Shown in pieces: positions 54,028 to 63,004 of a stretch of 64,000 nt of DNA; within the stretch, counting starts at the first letter, position 1, and each line of letters opens with the position of its first letter. This DNA is from Streptomyces sp. TLI_171. GTDB lineage: Bacteria; Actinomycetota; Actinomycetes; Streptomycetales; Streptomycetaceae. The notes below the pieces were generated by a model. It saw only the letters and a program-made list of their open reading frames with translations, made no database searches and was not told where the DNA came from. Both the position numbers and the translations under genes were made by a program. The stretch lies in assembly GCF_003610255.1 (NCBI RefSeq), contig NZ_RAPS01000001.1, forward strand, positions 124,001 through 188,000, given 5' to 3'.

Positions 54028-54378
54028 TCAGAGGGTGGCAGCACGCAGCACGATCAGGGCGACGGAGGCCATGGTGAGCACCAGCGCCGGGAACGCGCCC
54101 TTGCGGTCGCCGACGCGCAGGTGGAAGGCGACCGCCCCGGCGAAATAGAGCGTCAGGCCGATCGCGGCGGCGATTCCGACGGGTCCCCACCAGAGTCCGG
54201 CGATCGCACCGGCCGCGCCCGCTATCTGAGCGCCGATCAGGAGAGCCATCATGTTCTGCGGCACTCCGAGGGTGGCCATCTGCTCGGTGATGTGCCGCGT
54301 CCGCAGGGACTTGGCCCCCGCCGATACCAGGAGAAGCGCCGACATGAACACGGTGACGACGGCAAGGCAGACGAACAT
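54028..54378 (-). CDS. DoxX-like membrane protein
   Basis: A 116-residue protein with four transmembrane helices (FVCLAVVTVFMSALLLVSAG, ALLIGAQIAGAAGAIAGLWW, IAAAIGLTLYFAGAVAFHLR, GAFPALVLTMASVALIVL). The SAGAKSL start of helix 1 and the second-helix LGVP-x6-IGAQIAGAAG match the DoxX-like family. GAGG lies 8 bases before ATG 54378; ATG 54396 is an alternative. Divergent from an HxlR gene, which probably controls it; HxlR/DoxX pairs often respond to reactive electrophiles. Confidence 0.85.
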   Translation of the reverse strand: MFVCLAVVTVFMSALLLVSAGAKSLRTRHITEQMATLGVPQNMMALLIGAQIAGAAGAIAGLWWGPVGIAAAIGLTLYFAGAVAFHLRVGDRKGAFPALVLTMASVALIVLRAATL

Positions 54379-54445
54379 GGCTGAAACCTCAATCATGCGA
54401 GATGCGAGTAAGGGGTGTGCGCACCTCGACGACGATAGGCGGCCA

Positions 54446-54462
54446 CCAGGTACCTCCAGGTA
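54446..54462. promoter_or_regulatory. Candidate HxlR operator
   Basis: CCAGGTA occurs twice exactly 10 bp apart (54446-54452, 54456-54462) in the short divergent region between the DoxX-like and HxlR genes. One-turn spacing of identical half-sites on one DNA face fits a dimeric winged-helix regulator. Confidence 0.5.
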
Positions 54463-54474
54463 ACCTTCGGGGGC

Positions 54475-54867
54475 ATGAGCCTTCGACCCGGAATTGCTTT
54501 CCTCGCCGACTGTCCCGCTCTCCTGGCCATGGAGATCATCGCCAGCAAGTGGTCCATGGTCACGCTCTTCGCGCTGACCGACGGCCCGTTGCGCCACGGA
54601 GAGCTGGTCGAGCTGAGCGGTGGCATTTCGCGCAAGGTACTGACCCAGACGCTGCGCCGGCTCCAAGCCAACGGGCTCGTCGAGCGGCACGCGTACGCCG
54701 AGGCGCCGCCGCGCGTGGAGTACAGCCTGACCGATCTCGGGCGAACCCTGGAGGAGCCCATCAGGATGCTCACCGCATGGGCGCGGGAGAACGGCGAGGC
54801 GGTCGTCACCTTCCGGGAAGCGGCCGAGGCGGCCGCCACCATTGATGAGAACCCGAGCCGTTTCTGA
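54475..54867 (+). CDS. HxlR-family transcriptional regulator
   Basis: A 130-residue winged-helix protein with a Cys near the N-terminus (FLADCPALLAMEIIASKWSM, Cys13 a redox candidate), ALTDGPLRHGELVELSGGIS, and the wing RVEYSLTDLGRTLEEPI. HxlR regulators sense aldehydes, quinones or oxidants. It is divergent from the DoxX-like gene with about 96 bases between starts. Confidence 0.93.
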   Translation: MSLRPGIAFLADCPALLAMEIIASKWSMVTLFALTDGPLRHGELVELSGGISRKVLTQTLRRLQANGLVERHAYAEAPPRVEYSLTDLGRTLEEPIRMLTAWARENGEAVVTFREAAEAAATIDENPSRF

Positions 54868-54971
54868 TCAGGAGAAGAGACTGAACCGGACAAGTACGGG
54901 CAGGCATCCGGTTCGAGGGCTCGGGAAGCCGCGCCGTGTGCGGTCGCGGCGTCCCGGTGCCGTTCGGGGGA

Positions 54972-55382
54972 TCAGCCGCAGTGCGTCCAGCCGGACATCC
55001 AGCTGGTGCCCTCGGCGGAGCCGCCCCAGGAGATGCAGGTGCCTGCCGCGCCGATCTTGACCGGGCCCGCGTAGTACTTGTGATAGCCCCGGTCGGGGGC
55101 CTCGCCGAGGTCGCTCCGCCGCACGATCTGCACCCGCAGGTCGTACGTCCGGGTGCCGTTCGGGCTCCGCATCCAGGTGACGGCGCAGTTGCTGGAGCCG
55201 TTGTAGAACAGGTAGACGTCGGCCAGGGTGCCGAGCGCGTGGTGGTCGATCTGGTGGAGGCTGCTGCCGCAGGCGCCGATCGGCGTGGTGGCCGCTTCGG
55301 CCGGAGCGGTGACGGTCAGCATTCCCGCCGCCAGGCTGAGCGCGCTGAGCGCGAGGGCGGTCGTCCGCTTCGACTTGCGCAT
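54972..55382 (-). CDS. SapA-like spore-associated secreted protein
   Basis: A 136-residue exported protein. Signal peptide KSKRTTALALSALSLAAGML, cleavage near AEAAT. The mature part, GACGSSLHQIDHHALGTLAD, YLFYNGSSNCAVTWM, YAGPVKIGAAGTCISWGG and SGWTHCG, aligns by eye with spore-associated protein A of Streptomyces: YN-x-CVVT, YAGPV, CVDW and a C-terminal CG. Four Cys probably form two disulphides. SapA was found on aerial spores; its function is unclear. ATG 55382 has GGGG just upstream; ATG 55403 is possible. Confidence 0.78.
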   Translation of the reverse strand: MRKSKRTTALALSALSLAAGMLTVTAPAEAATTPIGACGSSLHQIDHHALGTLADVYLFYNGSSNCAVTWMRSPNGTRTYDLRVQIVRRSDLGEAPDRGYHKYYAGPVKIGAAGTCISWGGSAEGTSWMSGWTHCG

Positions 55383-55557
55383 GTGTCCCCTTTTCGCGTT
55401 CATGTCCAAATCTGCCGCAGGCACGAGAGCAGCGACCAAGATCGTCTGACTACGGGTCAGTGCGACATTCGACGACCGCGAGGATCGGCCGGATGCCGTA
55501 GGACCGTCGGACGCCGGCCGGAGCTCCCGTCCACCGGCGGCAGCCGTACGGCGGGGG

Positions 55558-56454
55558 TCAGATCCGGCTGCTCAGGCCGTAGAGGACTTCGCGGAGGCCC
55601 GGGCGGGCGGCGTCCTCGCCGTGGCGCCAGACCAGGCGGAGGCGCAGCGGCGCGGGCGGGTGGGCTAGGTCGAGGCGGGTGAGGGCGCCGTCGGCGAGTT
55701 GGTCGTGGACGGCGAATTCGGGGAGCAGGGCGATGCCGAGGCCGCGTTCGGCGCAGGCGCGGGTGACGGCGATGCCGCCGGTGCGGAGGCGTTCGAGGTG
55801 GGGGCCGAAGTGGCGGTGGGCGGCCAGCGCGAAGGAGCAGGCGGGGTCGCCGACCAGCAGGCGGGTGTCGGGCGGCAGGTCGGCGGGGTGCAGGGCGGTG
55901 GCGTGGCGTCGGGGGTGGCCGGGGGCGGCGACCAGGGCGAGCGGGACGTCCTGGAGGTCGAGGTGGTCGAGGGGCGCGGGCGGGACGGGGAAGCCGAGTT
56001 CGCCGAGCGGCCCGGCGGTGTCGAGCAGCAGGGCGGCGTCCAGGGTGCGGGCGGCGAGTTCGGCGAGCAGCGTGTCGCGGACCGGTCCGATCCGCAGGTC
56101 GATGCGCAGCTCGGGGTGGTGGTCGGCTAGTTCGGCGAGCAGTGGGGGGAGGTGGGTGGCGGCGAGGGTCTCCAGGGCGCCGAGGCGGACGGTGGGGTGT
56201 TCGGTGGTGACGTCGCGGCGGGCCTGCTCGGCCTGTTCGCGCAGGCGGGCGGCCCAGGGCAGCAGGCGCCGTCCGGCGGCGGTGAGGGTCATGCCGCGCG
56301 GGTTGCGGGCGAACAGCGGGGTGCCGAGCGAGCTTTCGAGGGTGCGGATCTGTTCGGAGACGGTGGACGGGGCGAGTCCCAGCGCGGTGGCGGCCTCGGT
56401 GACGGTGCGGTGCTCGACGACCGCTTCGAAGGTCCGCAACTGCCGCAGTTCCAT
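55558..56454 (-). CDS. LysR-family transcriptional regulator
   Basis: A 298-residue regulator. HTH: ELRQLRTFEAVVEHRTVTEA, ALGLAPSTVSEQIRTLESSL (residues 2-50). The C-terminal periplasmic-binding-type domain starts near VRLGALETLAATHLPPLL. It is divergent from an MFS exporter gene with about 148 bases between starts and probably controls it. ATG 56454 is chosen because LysR proteins begin at this ELRQL; the frame extends further but without a ribosome site. Confidence 0.94.
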   Translation of the reverse strand: MELRQLRTFEAVVEHRTVTEAATALGLAPSTVSEQIRTLESSLGTPLFARNPRGMTLTAAGRRLLPWAARLREQAEQARRDVTTEHPTVRLGALETLAATHLPPLLAELADHHPELRIDLRIGPVRDTLLAELAARTLDAALLLDTAGPLGELGFPVPPAPLDHLDLQDVPLALVAAPGHPRRHATALHPADLPPDTRLLVGDPACSFALAAHRHFGPHLERLRTGGIAVTRACAERGLGIALLPEFAVHDQLADGALTRLDLAHPPAPLRLRLVWRHGEDAARPGLREVLYGLSSRI

Positions 56455-56602
56455 GCCGTCCGCCCCCTGTGTCGGTGGCGCACCAGGGTACGCGTTCGGT
56501 TCTTCCGCACGCACCGTGCGCCTGCGCCGGTGGATCAAGAACGCTTCGAGACCGCAGAGTTGACGGCGTCTCGATGACCGCCCTCACCTGGGGAGCTCCG
56601 CC

Positions 56603-57979
56603 GTGCTGACCACCGCTGTCCGACCGTTCGCTCCACCGCTCGCCCGCACGCGCGTGTTGCTCGGGCTCTCGCTGTCGTACTTCGCGGTGCTGCTGGACAC
56701 CACCGTGCTGGCGGTCGCGGAGCCGGATCTGGCGCGCTCGCTGGGGAGTTCGACGGCGGGGCTGCAGTGGGTGGTGACGGCGTACACGGTGGCGTTCGGC
56801 GCGGTGCTGCTGTCGGCGGGGACGCTGGCGGACCGGTTCGGCGCGGACCGGCTGTTCCGGCTGGGGGTGGCGGGATTCGGTGCGGCGTCGGCGGCGTGCG
56901 CGCTGGCGCCGGGGCTGTGGTCGCTGGTGGTGTGGCGGGCGGTGCTGGGGGTGGCGGCGGCGTTGTCGGTGCCGTCGGGGATGGCGCTGCTGGGCGTGGT
57001 CTTCCCGGTGCCGGCCGAGCGGGCCCGGGCGGTGTCGGTGTGGGCGGGGGTGAGCGGCGCGGCGATGGCGTGCGGTCCGGTGGTGGGCGGCGCGCTGGTG
57101 GGGTGGTTCGGCTGGCGGTCGGTGTTCTGGCTGAACGTGCCGCTGACCCTGCTGGTGCTGGCGTTGACGGCGTCCCGGGGACTGCGCGCGCCGCGCCGGG
57201 CGCAGCGGACGGACTGGTGGTCGCAGGCGGCGCTGGTGGCGGGGCTGGCGCTGCTGATCGACGCGTTGATCGCGGCGGGCGCGGGCGAGGCCGGGCAGGC
57301 GGCGGTGGCGGGTGCGGGCGCGCTGGTGGCGGGCGGCTGGTTCGTCCGGCGGGAGCGGGACGGGGAGTTGCGGCGGGTGGTGCTGGCGGCGGACGGGGTG
57401 CGGACGGCGCTGGCGGCGGGCGCGGCGGTGAACTTCGCGCTGCTGGGCGTGCTGTTCGTGCTGCCCCTGGTGTTCGTCCGGGTGTGGGGGTGGTCGGCGG
57501 CGGTGGCGGGCGCGGCGTTCCTGCCGATGACGGTGTCGCCGGCGGGTGTGCCGTTGCTGCTGACGGGTCGTCTGGTGGCGCGCCGGGGGCCGTGGCTGCC
57601 GGTGGTGGCGGGGGCGGCGTTGCTGGCGGCGGGGTGTGCGGGGGCGGCGGCCGCGGTGGGGTTCGGGGCGTCCTACCCGGTGCTGGCGATGGCGCTGGGG
57701 GCGGTCGGGTTCGGGGTGGCGCTGTCGCTGCCGGCACTGGTCGCGGCGGTGGTGTCGTCGGCTCCGGCGGGGGCGACGGGGGCGGCGAGCGGGCTGCTGA
57801 ACGCGGTGCGGCAGGTGGGCGCCTCGCTGGGGGTGGCGGTGCTCGGCGCGTTGGTGGCGGTGCCGGACCGGACGGGCGCGGCGACGGCGCTGCTGCTGCC
57901 GGTGCCGGTGTGCGCGGTGGCGGCGGTGCTGGCCCTGGGGCGGGCCCGCCGCACATCCTCTCGACATCAAGCATCTTGA
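56603..57979 (+). CDS. MFS drug exporter, DHA2 type (14 TM)
   Basis: A 458-residue membrane protein. GTG 56603 has GGGGAG 7 bases upstream. Motifs: LLDTTVLAVAEPDLARSLG in helix 1, GTLADRFGADRLFRLG (motif A), and GVSGAAMACGPVVGGALVGW (motif C, antiporter signature). DHA2 members export drugs or endogenous antibiotics with protons. The divergent LysR gene is the likely regulator. Confidence 0.93.
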   Translation: MLTTAVRPFAPPLARTRVLLGLSLSYFAVLLDTTVLAVAEPDLARSLGSSTAGLQWVVTAYTVAFGAVLLSAGTLADRFGADRLFRLGVAGFGAASAACALAPGLWSLVVWRAVLGVAAALSVPSGMALLGVVFPVPAERARAVSVWAGVSGAAMACGPVVGGALVGWFGWRSVFWLNVPLTLLVLALTASRGLRAPRRAQRTDWWSQAALVAGLALLIDALIAAGAGEAGQAAVAGAGALVAGGWFVRRERDGELRRVVLAADGVRTALAAGAAVNFALLGVLFVLPLVFVRVWGWSAAVAGAAFLPMTVSPAGVPLLLTGRLVARRGPWLPVVAGAALLAAGCAGAAAAVGFGASYPVLAMALGAVGFGVALSLPALVAAVVSSAPAGATGAASGLLNAVRQVGASLGVAVLGALVAVPDRTGAATALLLPVPVCAVAAVLALGRARRTSSRHQAS

Positions 57980-57987
57980 TATCAAGA
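57974..57987. promoter_or_regulatory. MarR-type palindrome in MFS promoter
   Basis: TCTTGATATCAAGA is a perfect 14-bp palindrome, with a third ATCAAG half-site at 57966-57971 overlapping the 3' end of the upstream MFS gene. It lies about 100 bases before the next MFS gene and has the look of a MarR-family site (TTGA-x2-TCAA). AT-rich against the background. No MarR gene is nearby. Confidence 0.65.
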
Positions 57988-58087
57988 GACTCCTCGGGCA
58001 GAGTTCTCCCGACGGGCCCGGACGAACCCGTGCCCGGAGGCGAAACCGGCCCCGCAGACCGTGCGGCGCCGCGGAACGGGGAGAGCC

Positions 58088-59389
58088 ATGAGCGAACGCG
58101 AGCACCGGGACGGGCTGTTGACCCAGCTGCGCCGTCCCCCGGGCGGGCGGGACGGCCGGACCATGCTGGTGGCGCTGTTCACCGACCGGACCGGCTCGGG
58201 CGTCTGGGCGGCGGCCTGCGTGCTGTACTTCACCGAGGTCGGCCACCTCACGGCCGGCCGGGTCGGTCTGCTGCTGGGGCTCGCCTCGGTCGCCGGGATC
58301 GCCGGCTCCCCGCTGGCGGGGCGGCTGGCCGCCTCGCTGGGCGTGCGGCCGGTGCTGATCGGCTGTCACCTGCTGCGCGTGGTCGCCCTCGCGGCGGTGC
58401 TGTTCTGCTCCTCCTTCGCTCCGCTGCTGCTGGCGGTCGCGGCCTCGGCGCTCGGCGACCGGGCGGCCCGCGCGATGGAGCTGCTGTTCGCCACCGAGGT
58501 GGCGGGCGAGCGCCGCTCGGTCTACCGGGCGCTGTCCCGGACGGCGATGAACGCCGGGTACGCGGCGGGCGCGGGCCTGGCCGCGGCGGGCCTGGCGGTC
58601 GGCACCCCGGCCGCGTACCGGGCGCTGCTGATCGCCGACGTGGTCTCCTTCCTGATCGCCGCCGCCCTGGTCGCGGGCCTGCGGGAGCCGCGCCCGGGCG
58701 GCCGGGTGGTCGCGGGCAGCGAACGCCCGGCGCCGGCCGCCCAGGCGGGGCCCCGGCCGACCCCGTGGCGGGACGGCGGCTACCTGCGCTTCGTCGCCCT
58801 GGACTGCGCGCTGACCATCGACGACGCGATCCTGAACGTCGGCCTGCCGCTCTGGCTGATCCACTCCACCCGGGCCCCGCACGCCCTGGTCCCGGCCTTC
58901 CTGGCGATCAACACGGTGCTGGTGGTGGCCAGTCAGCTGCGCGTCTCGGCCCGGGTCCGGACACCCCGTCAGGCGGTGCGCGCGGTGCCGCTGTACGGCT
59001 TCGCGGTGCTGGGCTGCTGCGCGGCGGCGGCACTCGCGGGCGGGACGGGCGCCGTGCTCGGCTCGCTCCTGCTGCTGGTCGCGGCCGTACTGGTGACGCT
59101 CGCCGAACTGCTGCGCTCGGTGGTCTCCTGGGAGCTGTCGGTGGCGCTCGCCCCGGACCGGGCCCGCCCGGAGTACCTGGGCGTGGCGGGGATGGCGCAG
59201 TCCACCGAGAAGGCCGCCGGCCCGCTGCTGCTGACCGGCGCCGTCCTTGCCACCGGCCCGCTGGGCTGGCTCGCCCTGGGCGCGGCCACCTGCGCGGCGG
59301 CCTACGCCCAGCGCCGCTTCAGCGCCACCCGCCTCACCGCCACCGCTCCTGCCCCGACCCCCGTGGCCCGGGCAACGGCCGCCGGTTGA
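58088..59389 (+). CDS. MFS transporter (MFS_3-type)
   Basis: A 433-residue membrane protein with twelve helices. Starts MSEREHRDGLLTQLRRPPGG; first helix MLVALFTDRTGSGVWAAACVLYF carries the RTGSG loop of actinobacterial MFS_3 exporters. The motif-A loop reads AGRLAASLGVRPVLIG, and ARAMELLFATEVAGERRSVYR covers helices 4-5. A central loop spans about residues 205-235. Substrate unknown. GGGGAG precedes the ATG at 58088. Unlike the previous gene it has its own palindrome-bearing promoter region. Confidence 0.9.
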   Translation: MSEREHRDGLLTQLRRPPGGRDGRTMLVALFTDRTGSGVWAAACVLYFTEVGHLTAGRVGLLLGLASVAGIAGSPLAGRLAASLGVRPVLIGCHLLRVVALAAVLFCSSFAPLLLAVAASALGDRAARAMELLFATEVAGERRSVYRALSRTAMNAGYAAGAGLAAAGLAVGTPAAYRALLIADVVSFLIAAALVAGLREPRPGGRVVAGSERPAPAAQAGPRPTPWRDGGYLRFVALDCALTIDDAILNVGLPLWLIHSTRAPHALVPAFLAINTVLVVASQLRVSARVRTPRQAVRAVPLYGFAVLGCCAAAALAGGTGAVLGSLLLLVAAVLVTLAELLRSVVSWELSVALAPDRARPEYLGVAGMAQSTEKAAGPLLLTGAVLATGPLGWLALGAATCAAAYAQRRFSATRLTATAPAPTPVARATAAG

Positions 59390-59528
59390 GCCTGCCGAGC
59401 ACTCGGTCCGCAGCGCCCGCCCCGACCTTCGACGCCCGGACGTGGGAGGGACCTTCAGCCTGGCGACCGTCGCCGGACGGGGAACGCCGCGCCGGCCCGG
59501 CGACCAGCGCCCGCCCGGGCGGGCGCCG

Positions 59529-60146
59529 TCAGGCCAGCTCGGCGACCGTGCCGACCACGGTGCCGAACAGGTCGCCGACGGTGGTGAGCGCGGCCGCGTG
59601 CAGGTCCGCTGCCGGGACGACGGACCCGCCCGGGCCGGGCAGGGCCCGGGTCGCGCAGGCCTCGGCGACCACCGCGGGCCGGAGTCCGGCCCGGAATGCG
59701 CCCTGGGCGGTGAACTGCACGCACATGTGGGTCATGAAGCCGGCGAGCACCAGGTCCGGCCGCTCGGGCCCGACGCCCGACCTGGCCAGCACCGCGGCCA
59801 GTTCGGTGTTGTGGAAGGCGTCCGGGAACTCCTTGACCACGACCGGCTCCCCCGCCCTCGGCGCGACCTCCGGGCTGATCGCGCCGATCTCGGCCCGGAT
59901 GTCGTACGGCGTGCCCGGTCCGCCGTCGTTCACCACGTGCACCACGGGCGTGCCGGCCGCCCGCGCCGCGGCCAGCAGCCGGGCCCCGGCGGCGAGCGCC
60001 TCCTCGGCGCCGTCCAGCGCCATCACGCCCTCGCGGTAGGTGTTCTGGTAGTCGATCAGGACCAGGGTCGCGCCGGCCAGCCGGGGCGGGGTGTCGTCCA
60101 GGCCGATCACCCGGCGCAGGGTGGCGGATGCGTTCGTCGCGCTCAT
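59529..60146 (-). CDS. Isochorismatase-family cysteine hydrolase
   Basis: A 205-residue hydrolase. The catalytic triad is visible: Asp in LVLIDYQNTY (about residue 32), Lys in VVVKEFPDAFHNT (about 105) and Cys in LVLAGFMTHMCVQFTA (about 140). Members hydrolyse isochorismate, nicotinamide, N-carbamoyl compounds or streptothricin. It lies 46 bases downstream of a GlxA-type regulator on the same strand, a common pairing in which the regulator controls the hydrolase. Confidence 0.92.
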   Translation of the reverse strand: MSATNASATLRRVIGLDDTPPRLAGATLVLIDYQNTYREGVMALDGAEEALAAGARLLAAARAAGTPVVHVVNDGGPGTPYDIRAEIGAISPEVAPRAGEPVVVKEFPDAFHNTELAAVLARSGVGPERPDLVLAGFMTHMCVQFTAQGAFRAGLRPAVVAEACATRALPGPGGSVVPAADLHAAALTTVGDLFGTVVGTVAELA

Positions 60147-60192
60147 GACAGTAATCTCCTCGGGAAGGGGAAATGGTGGACCTGACGGATGG

Positions 60193-61173
60193 TCAGGCCG
60201 TGCGGAACCGGCGCCGGTAGGCGGCGGGCGTGGTGCCCAGTCGGCGGCGCAGCGCGCGGTGCAGGGTCTCGACGGAGCCCAGGCCGCAGGCGGCGGCGAC
60301 CTGGTCGAGCGGTCGGTCGGTGCCTTCCAGCAGGCGCCGCGCGGCTTCCACCCGGGCTGACTCGACGTAGGCGGCGGGGGTGCTGCCGGTCTCCTGGCGG
60401 AAGACCCGGGCGAAGTGCCGCTCGCTCAGGCACATCCGTTCGGCGAGGGCGGCGGCCGACAGGTCGGCGTCCAGGTGTTCGGCGATGTGCAGCCGCAGCT
60501 CGTCGATGTCCCGGCGGGCCGTGGGCGGGCTGCTGAGCGGCACCGAGAACTGGCTCTGGCCGCCCTGCCGCTTGAGGTACATCACCAACTGCCGGGCCAC
60601 CGCGAGCGACAGCTCCTCGCCGTGGTCCTCGGTCACCAGGGCGAGCGCCAGGTCCATGCAGGCGCTGATCCCGGCGCCGGTCCAGATCCGTCCGGAGCGG
60701 ACGAAGATCGGGTCCGGGTCGACGGTGATCCCGGGGTGGTCGGCGGCCAGTTGCGCGGCGGTCGACCAGTGGGTGGTGGCGGTCCGCCCTTCCAGCAGCC
60801 CTGCTGCTGCCAGCAGATGGGCGCCGACGCAGACGGACGCCACCCGGCGCGCGGTCGGTGCGGCGTCCCGCACCCAGTCGACCACCTCCGGGTCGATCCG
60901 GGCACGCGGTCCGTCCGGCCCCGGCTCGACGGCGCCCGGCACCAGCAGGGTGTCGACGGCGCCGCGGACCTGGTCGAAGGTCAGGTCGGCGACCAGCCGG
61001 ACGCCGGCCGAGGTCCGCACCGGCCCGGCGGTCGGGCCGGCCAGTTCGACCCGGTAGCCGGCTCGTCCGCCGCTCTCCCGGTTGGCCAGCGCGAACACCT
61101 CGGCGGGCCCGGTCACGTCGAGCAGGTCGACGTCCGGGAACACCGCGATCACCATCCGCCGCTCCAGCTCCAT
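60193..61173 (-). CDS. GlxA-type AraC regulator (DJ-1/PfpI domain)
   Basis: A 326-residue regulator. Residues 1-190 form a DJ-1/PfpI-like domain (MVIAVFPDVDLLDVTGPAEV, nucleophile elbow ASVCVGAHLLAAAGLLEGR with Cys in place), probably a ligand sensor. The C-terminal AraC domain has two HTHs: LSAAALAERMCLSERHFARV and DRPLDQVAAACGLGSVETLH. ATG 61173 follows GGGGG. The isochorismatase-like gene downstream is the likely operon partner and target pathway. Confidence 0.93.
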   Translation of the reverse strand: MELERRMVIAVFPDVDLLDVTGPAEVFALANRESGGRAGYRVELAGPTAGPVRTSAGVRLVADLTFDQVRGAVDTLLVPGAVEPGPDGPRARIDPEVVDWVRDAAPTARRVASVCVGAHLLAAAGLLEGRTATTHWSTAAQLAADHPGITVDPDPIFVRSGRIWTGAGISACMDLALALVTEDHGEELSLAVARQLVMYLKRQGGQSQFSVPLSSPPTARRDIDELRLHIAEHLDADLSAAALAERMCLSERHFARVFRQETGSTPAAYVESARVEAARRLLEGTDRPLDQVAAACGLGSVETLHRALRRRLGTTPAAYRRRFRTA

Positions 61174-61506
61174 GCCCCCATCCTCGGGCGGGCCGCCCGC
61201 CGTCCGCAATGACGACTCTCTGTCGGATCCGGACATCGCCTCCGGACGCCGCGCCGGGCGATCCGGCGCGCCGCCGGTCCGGGTGCTGCTGCCGCCGGGG
61301 CCTGTGAGCGGGTGGTTCGTGATCGTGCGGGGCCGCCCGGCAGCGGCGCCGGGCAGCCGGATCCGGTCGCCCCGGGGGTGCTCGCCGAACTGCACCAGGG
61401 CGTCGCCTTCCCCCTCGGCGGGCTCATGTCCCGAGCCCGCCCGTGCGCGCCGGTTTCGCGGCCGCCGGGTCCGACACCACGTCAGATCGGTGGCAGGCTG
61501 GCAGTC
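61174..61506. other. Divergent intergenic region
   Basis: No gene visible in 333 bases between the GlxA-type regulator and the NYN-like gene. Open frames cross it on both strands but lack ribosome sites and consistent third-position GC. No clear dyad stands out. Confidence 0.4.
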
Positions 61507-61899
61507 ATGGAGAGCGAGGAAGGTCGCCCGGCGCCGCTACTGGTGGTGGACGGCGCGAACGTGGTGGGCTCGGTCCCGGACGGCTGGTGGCGCGATCGGC
61601 ACGGCGCTGCGGAGCGGCTGCGGGACAGCCTGGTGGCGGTGGCCCGGGACGGCCTTCCGGGCGTGCCGGGCCCGCTGACGGTGGTGCTGGTGGTGGAGGG
61701 CGCGGCCCGCGGGGTGACGGCGGTGCCCGGCGTCCGGGTGGTGGCCGCGGCGGGCAGCGGCGACGACCGGATCGTCCGGCTGGTGGCCGAGGAGTCCGTG
61801 CCGGGCGGCCGCTGCCTGGTGGTCACCGCCGATCGGGAGCTGCGCGGCCGCGTCGCGGCGCTGGGCGCGGAGCTGCTCGGCCCGCGCGCGGTCCGCTGA
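61507..61899 (+). CDS. NYN/PIN-like nuclease-domain protein
   Basis: A 130-residue protein starting PAPLLVVDGANVVGSVPDGW, with an acidic cluster VVDGAN at strand 1, VVAAAGSGDDRIVRLV in the middle and CLVVTADRELRGRVAALGAEL near the end. This arrangement of Asp residues (Asp about 15, DD about 86, TAD about 107) is that of NYN/YacP-type PIN-like RNases. Databases often call streptomycete relatives NTP pyrophosphohydrolase, which I do not see support for. It stands alone. Confidence 0.75.
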   Translation: MESEEGRPAPLLVVDGANVVGSVPDGWWRDRHGAAERLRDSLVAVARDGLPGVPGPLTVVLVVEGAARGVTAVPGVRVVAAAGSGDDRIVRLVAEESVPGGRCLVVTADRELRGRVAALGAELLGPRAVR

Positions 61900-61911
61900 C
61901 CGCGCCGCGGG

Positions 61912-62238
61912 TCAGGCCAGGCGGGTGCGGGCCCCGGCGGGGTGGGTGCGGCCGCGGGCGCTGACGGCGGGCCGGGTGGGCCGCCGGTCCGCACGGGCCT
62001 GGCGGCCGTCCTGAACCGTCCGCGCGTCCCGCCCGGCGAGCGCGGCCTTCAGTGCGCGGACGGCCAGCAGCACGGCGACGGCGGCGAGTTCGGCGGGTTC
62101 GGCGATGCCGCGGTCGGCGGCGGCGTGCTGGCAGACGGAGCACCAGACGGCGCTGGCCCGGCCGCCGTCGGGGTAGTCCAGGGTGGCGGGCACCAGGTAG
62201 TGGCAGCCGCAGGCCTGGCAGACGAAGACCAGCGTCAT
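61912..62238 (-). CDS. Small zinc-ribbon protein
   Basis: A 108-residue protein with [14 protein letters not shown] and [11 protein letters not shown], two CxxC pairs 23 residues apart that would bind one zinc, then a helix and a basic Arg-rich tail. Not recognised. ATG 62238 overlaps the stop of the upstream mini-protein gene (ATGA), so the pair is translationally coupled. Confidence 0.65.
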   Translation of the reverse strand: MTLVFVCQACGCHYLVPATLDYPDGGRASAVWCSVCQHAAADRGIAEPAELAAVAVLLAVRALKAALAGRDARTVQDGRQARADRRPTRPAVSARGRTHPAGARTRLA

Positions 62239-62396
62239 CGCAGTACCACCCCCGCACCTCCGCACACCGAGCACGGCGACCAGTAGGTGCGCCGCACCGG
62301 TTGCTGCGCCCCTCGCGAATCGGTCTCCACGGTGTGCTCGGTCTTCTCCGTCCCGCGCGCCCCGCCGCAGCCCGGGCAGGTCTGCTGCTCAGCCAT
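62235..62396 (-). CDS. DnaJ-type zinc-finger mini-protein, 53 residues
   Basis: [20 protein letters not shown] at one end and [10 protein letters not shown] at the other give two CxxCxG motifs, the DnaJ central-domain pattern, without any J domain. GGAGG lies 6 bases before ATG 62396. Coupled to the following zinc-ribbon gene. Such mini-proteins are common in streptomycetes; role unknown. Confidence 0.7.
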   Translation of the reverse strand: MAEQQTCPGCGGARGTEKTEHTVETDSRGAQQPVRRTYWSPCSVCGGAGVVLR

Positions 62397-62544
62397 CGGC
62401 CACCTCCAGACCACCGACCGTAGCGCGCCGACCCCCGTCAGCGACAGCGGTTCGCCGTCGGACCACCCGTCGAATCCGTTTCGGGAGCGCACGGATGCAC
62501 GATCGCTACCTCGGCCGCCCCGGCCGCCCCGGCCCGACGCTCCG

Positions 62545-62871
62545 TCAGGGTGCGGACGGGGGCGGGGTCGCCGGGGCCGGCCAGTCCGCGGGGGACGCCT
62601 CCACGTCGTTGCCGCGCACCCACACCGTGGAGACCCCGAGCAGCCGGCGGATCACCGCGAAGCCGCCCTCCCAGCCGCCGGGCAGCCGCAGCCGCCCCGA
62701 CCGGACGGTCCCGGCGCTGAACCGGGTGTCGCCGCTCTCCAGCACGCCCGTCCAACCGGGAAGCCCCATCTCCGGGACGTTGCCGGTCAGTTCGACCTCG
62801 ACCGGGATCCGGAGGCCGTCGGCCAGCAGCAGGGCGGGGCCCCGGTACACGGGGGTGTCGGGTGAGCTCAT
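62545..62871 (-). CDS. Hypothetical protein, 108 residues
   Basis: A small beta-rich protein: [40 protein letters not shown] and [17 protein letters not shown]. The W-x-G pattern with regular beta spacing suggests a small barrel related to streptomycete hypothetical proteins of the DUF4873-like style, but I do not recognise it firmly. ATG 62871 chosen as the first start with coding-like codon use after it. Confidence 0.6.
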   Translation of the reverse strand: MSSPDTPVYRGPALLLADGLRIPVEVELTGNVPEMGLPGWTGVLESGDTRFSAGTVRSGRLRLPGGWEGGFAVIRRLLGVSTVWVRGNDVEASPADWPAPATPPPSAP

Positions 62872-63004
62872 GCCTAGAAGCCTGCGGGAGCGGCCCACAT
62901 CTCCGCAAATCTGCGCAAACCCTGTATTCCGGGCGCGCTGCGGCCGTTCCGTCGGGTGGAGTACTCCGTTCCGTGGCCGTCCGGTCACCTTCAACCCCGC
63001 CGGA

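Noticed and set aside
61312..61506. N-terminal extension of the NYN-like protein
   Set aside because: The extension is proline-rich, lacks a ribosome site and would precede the conserved start of the domain by 60 residues.
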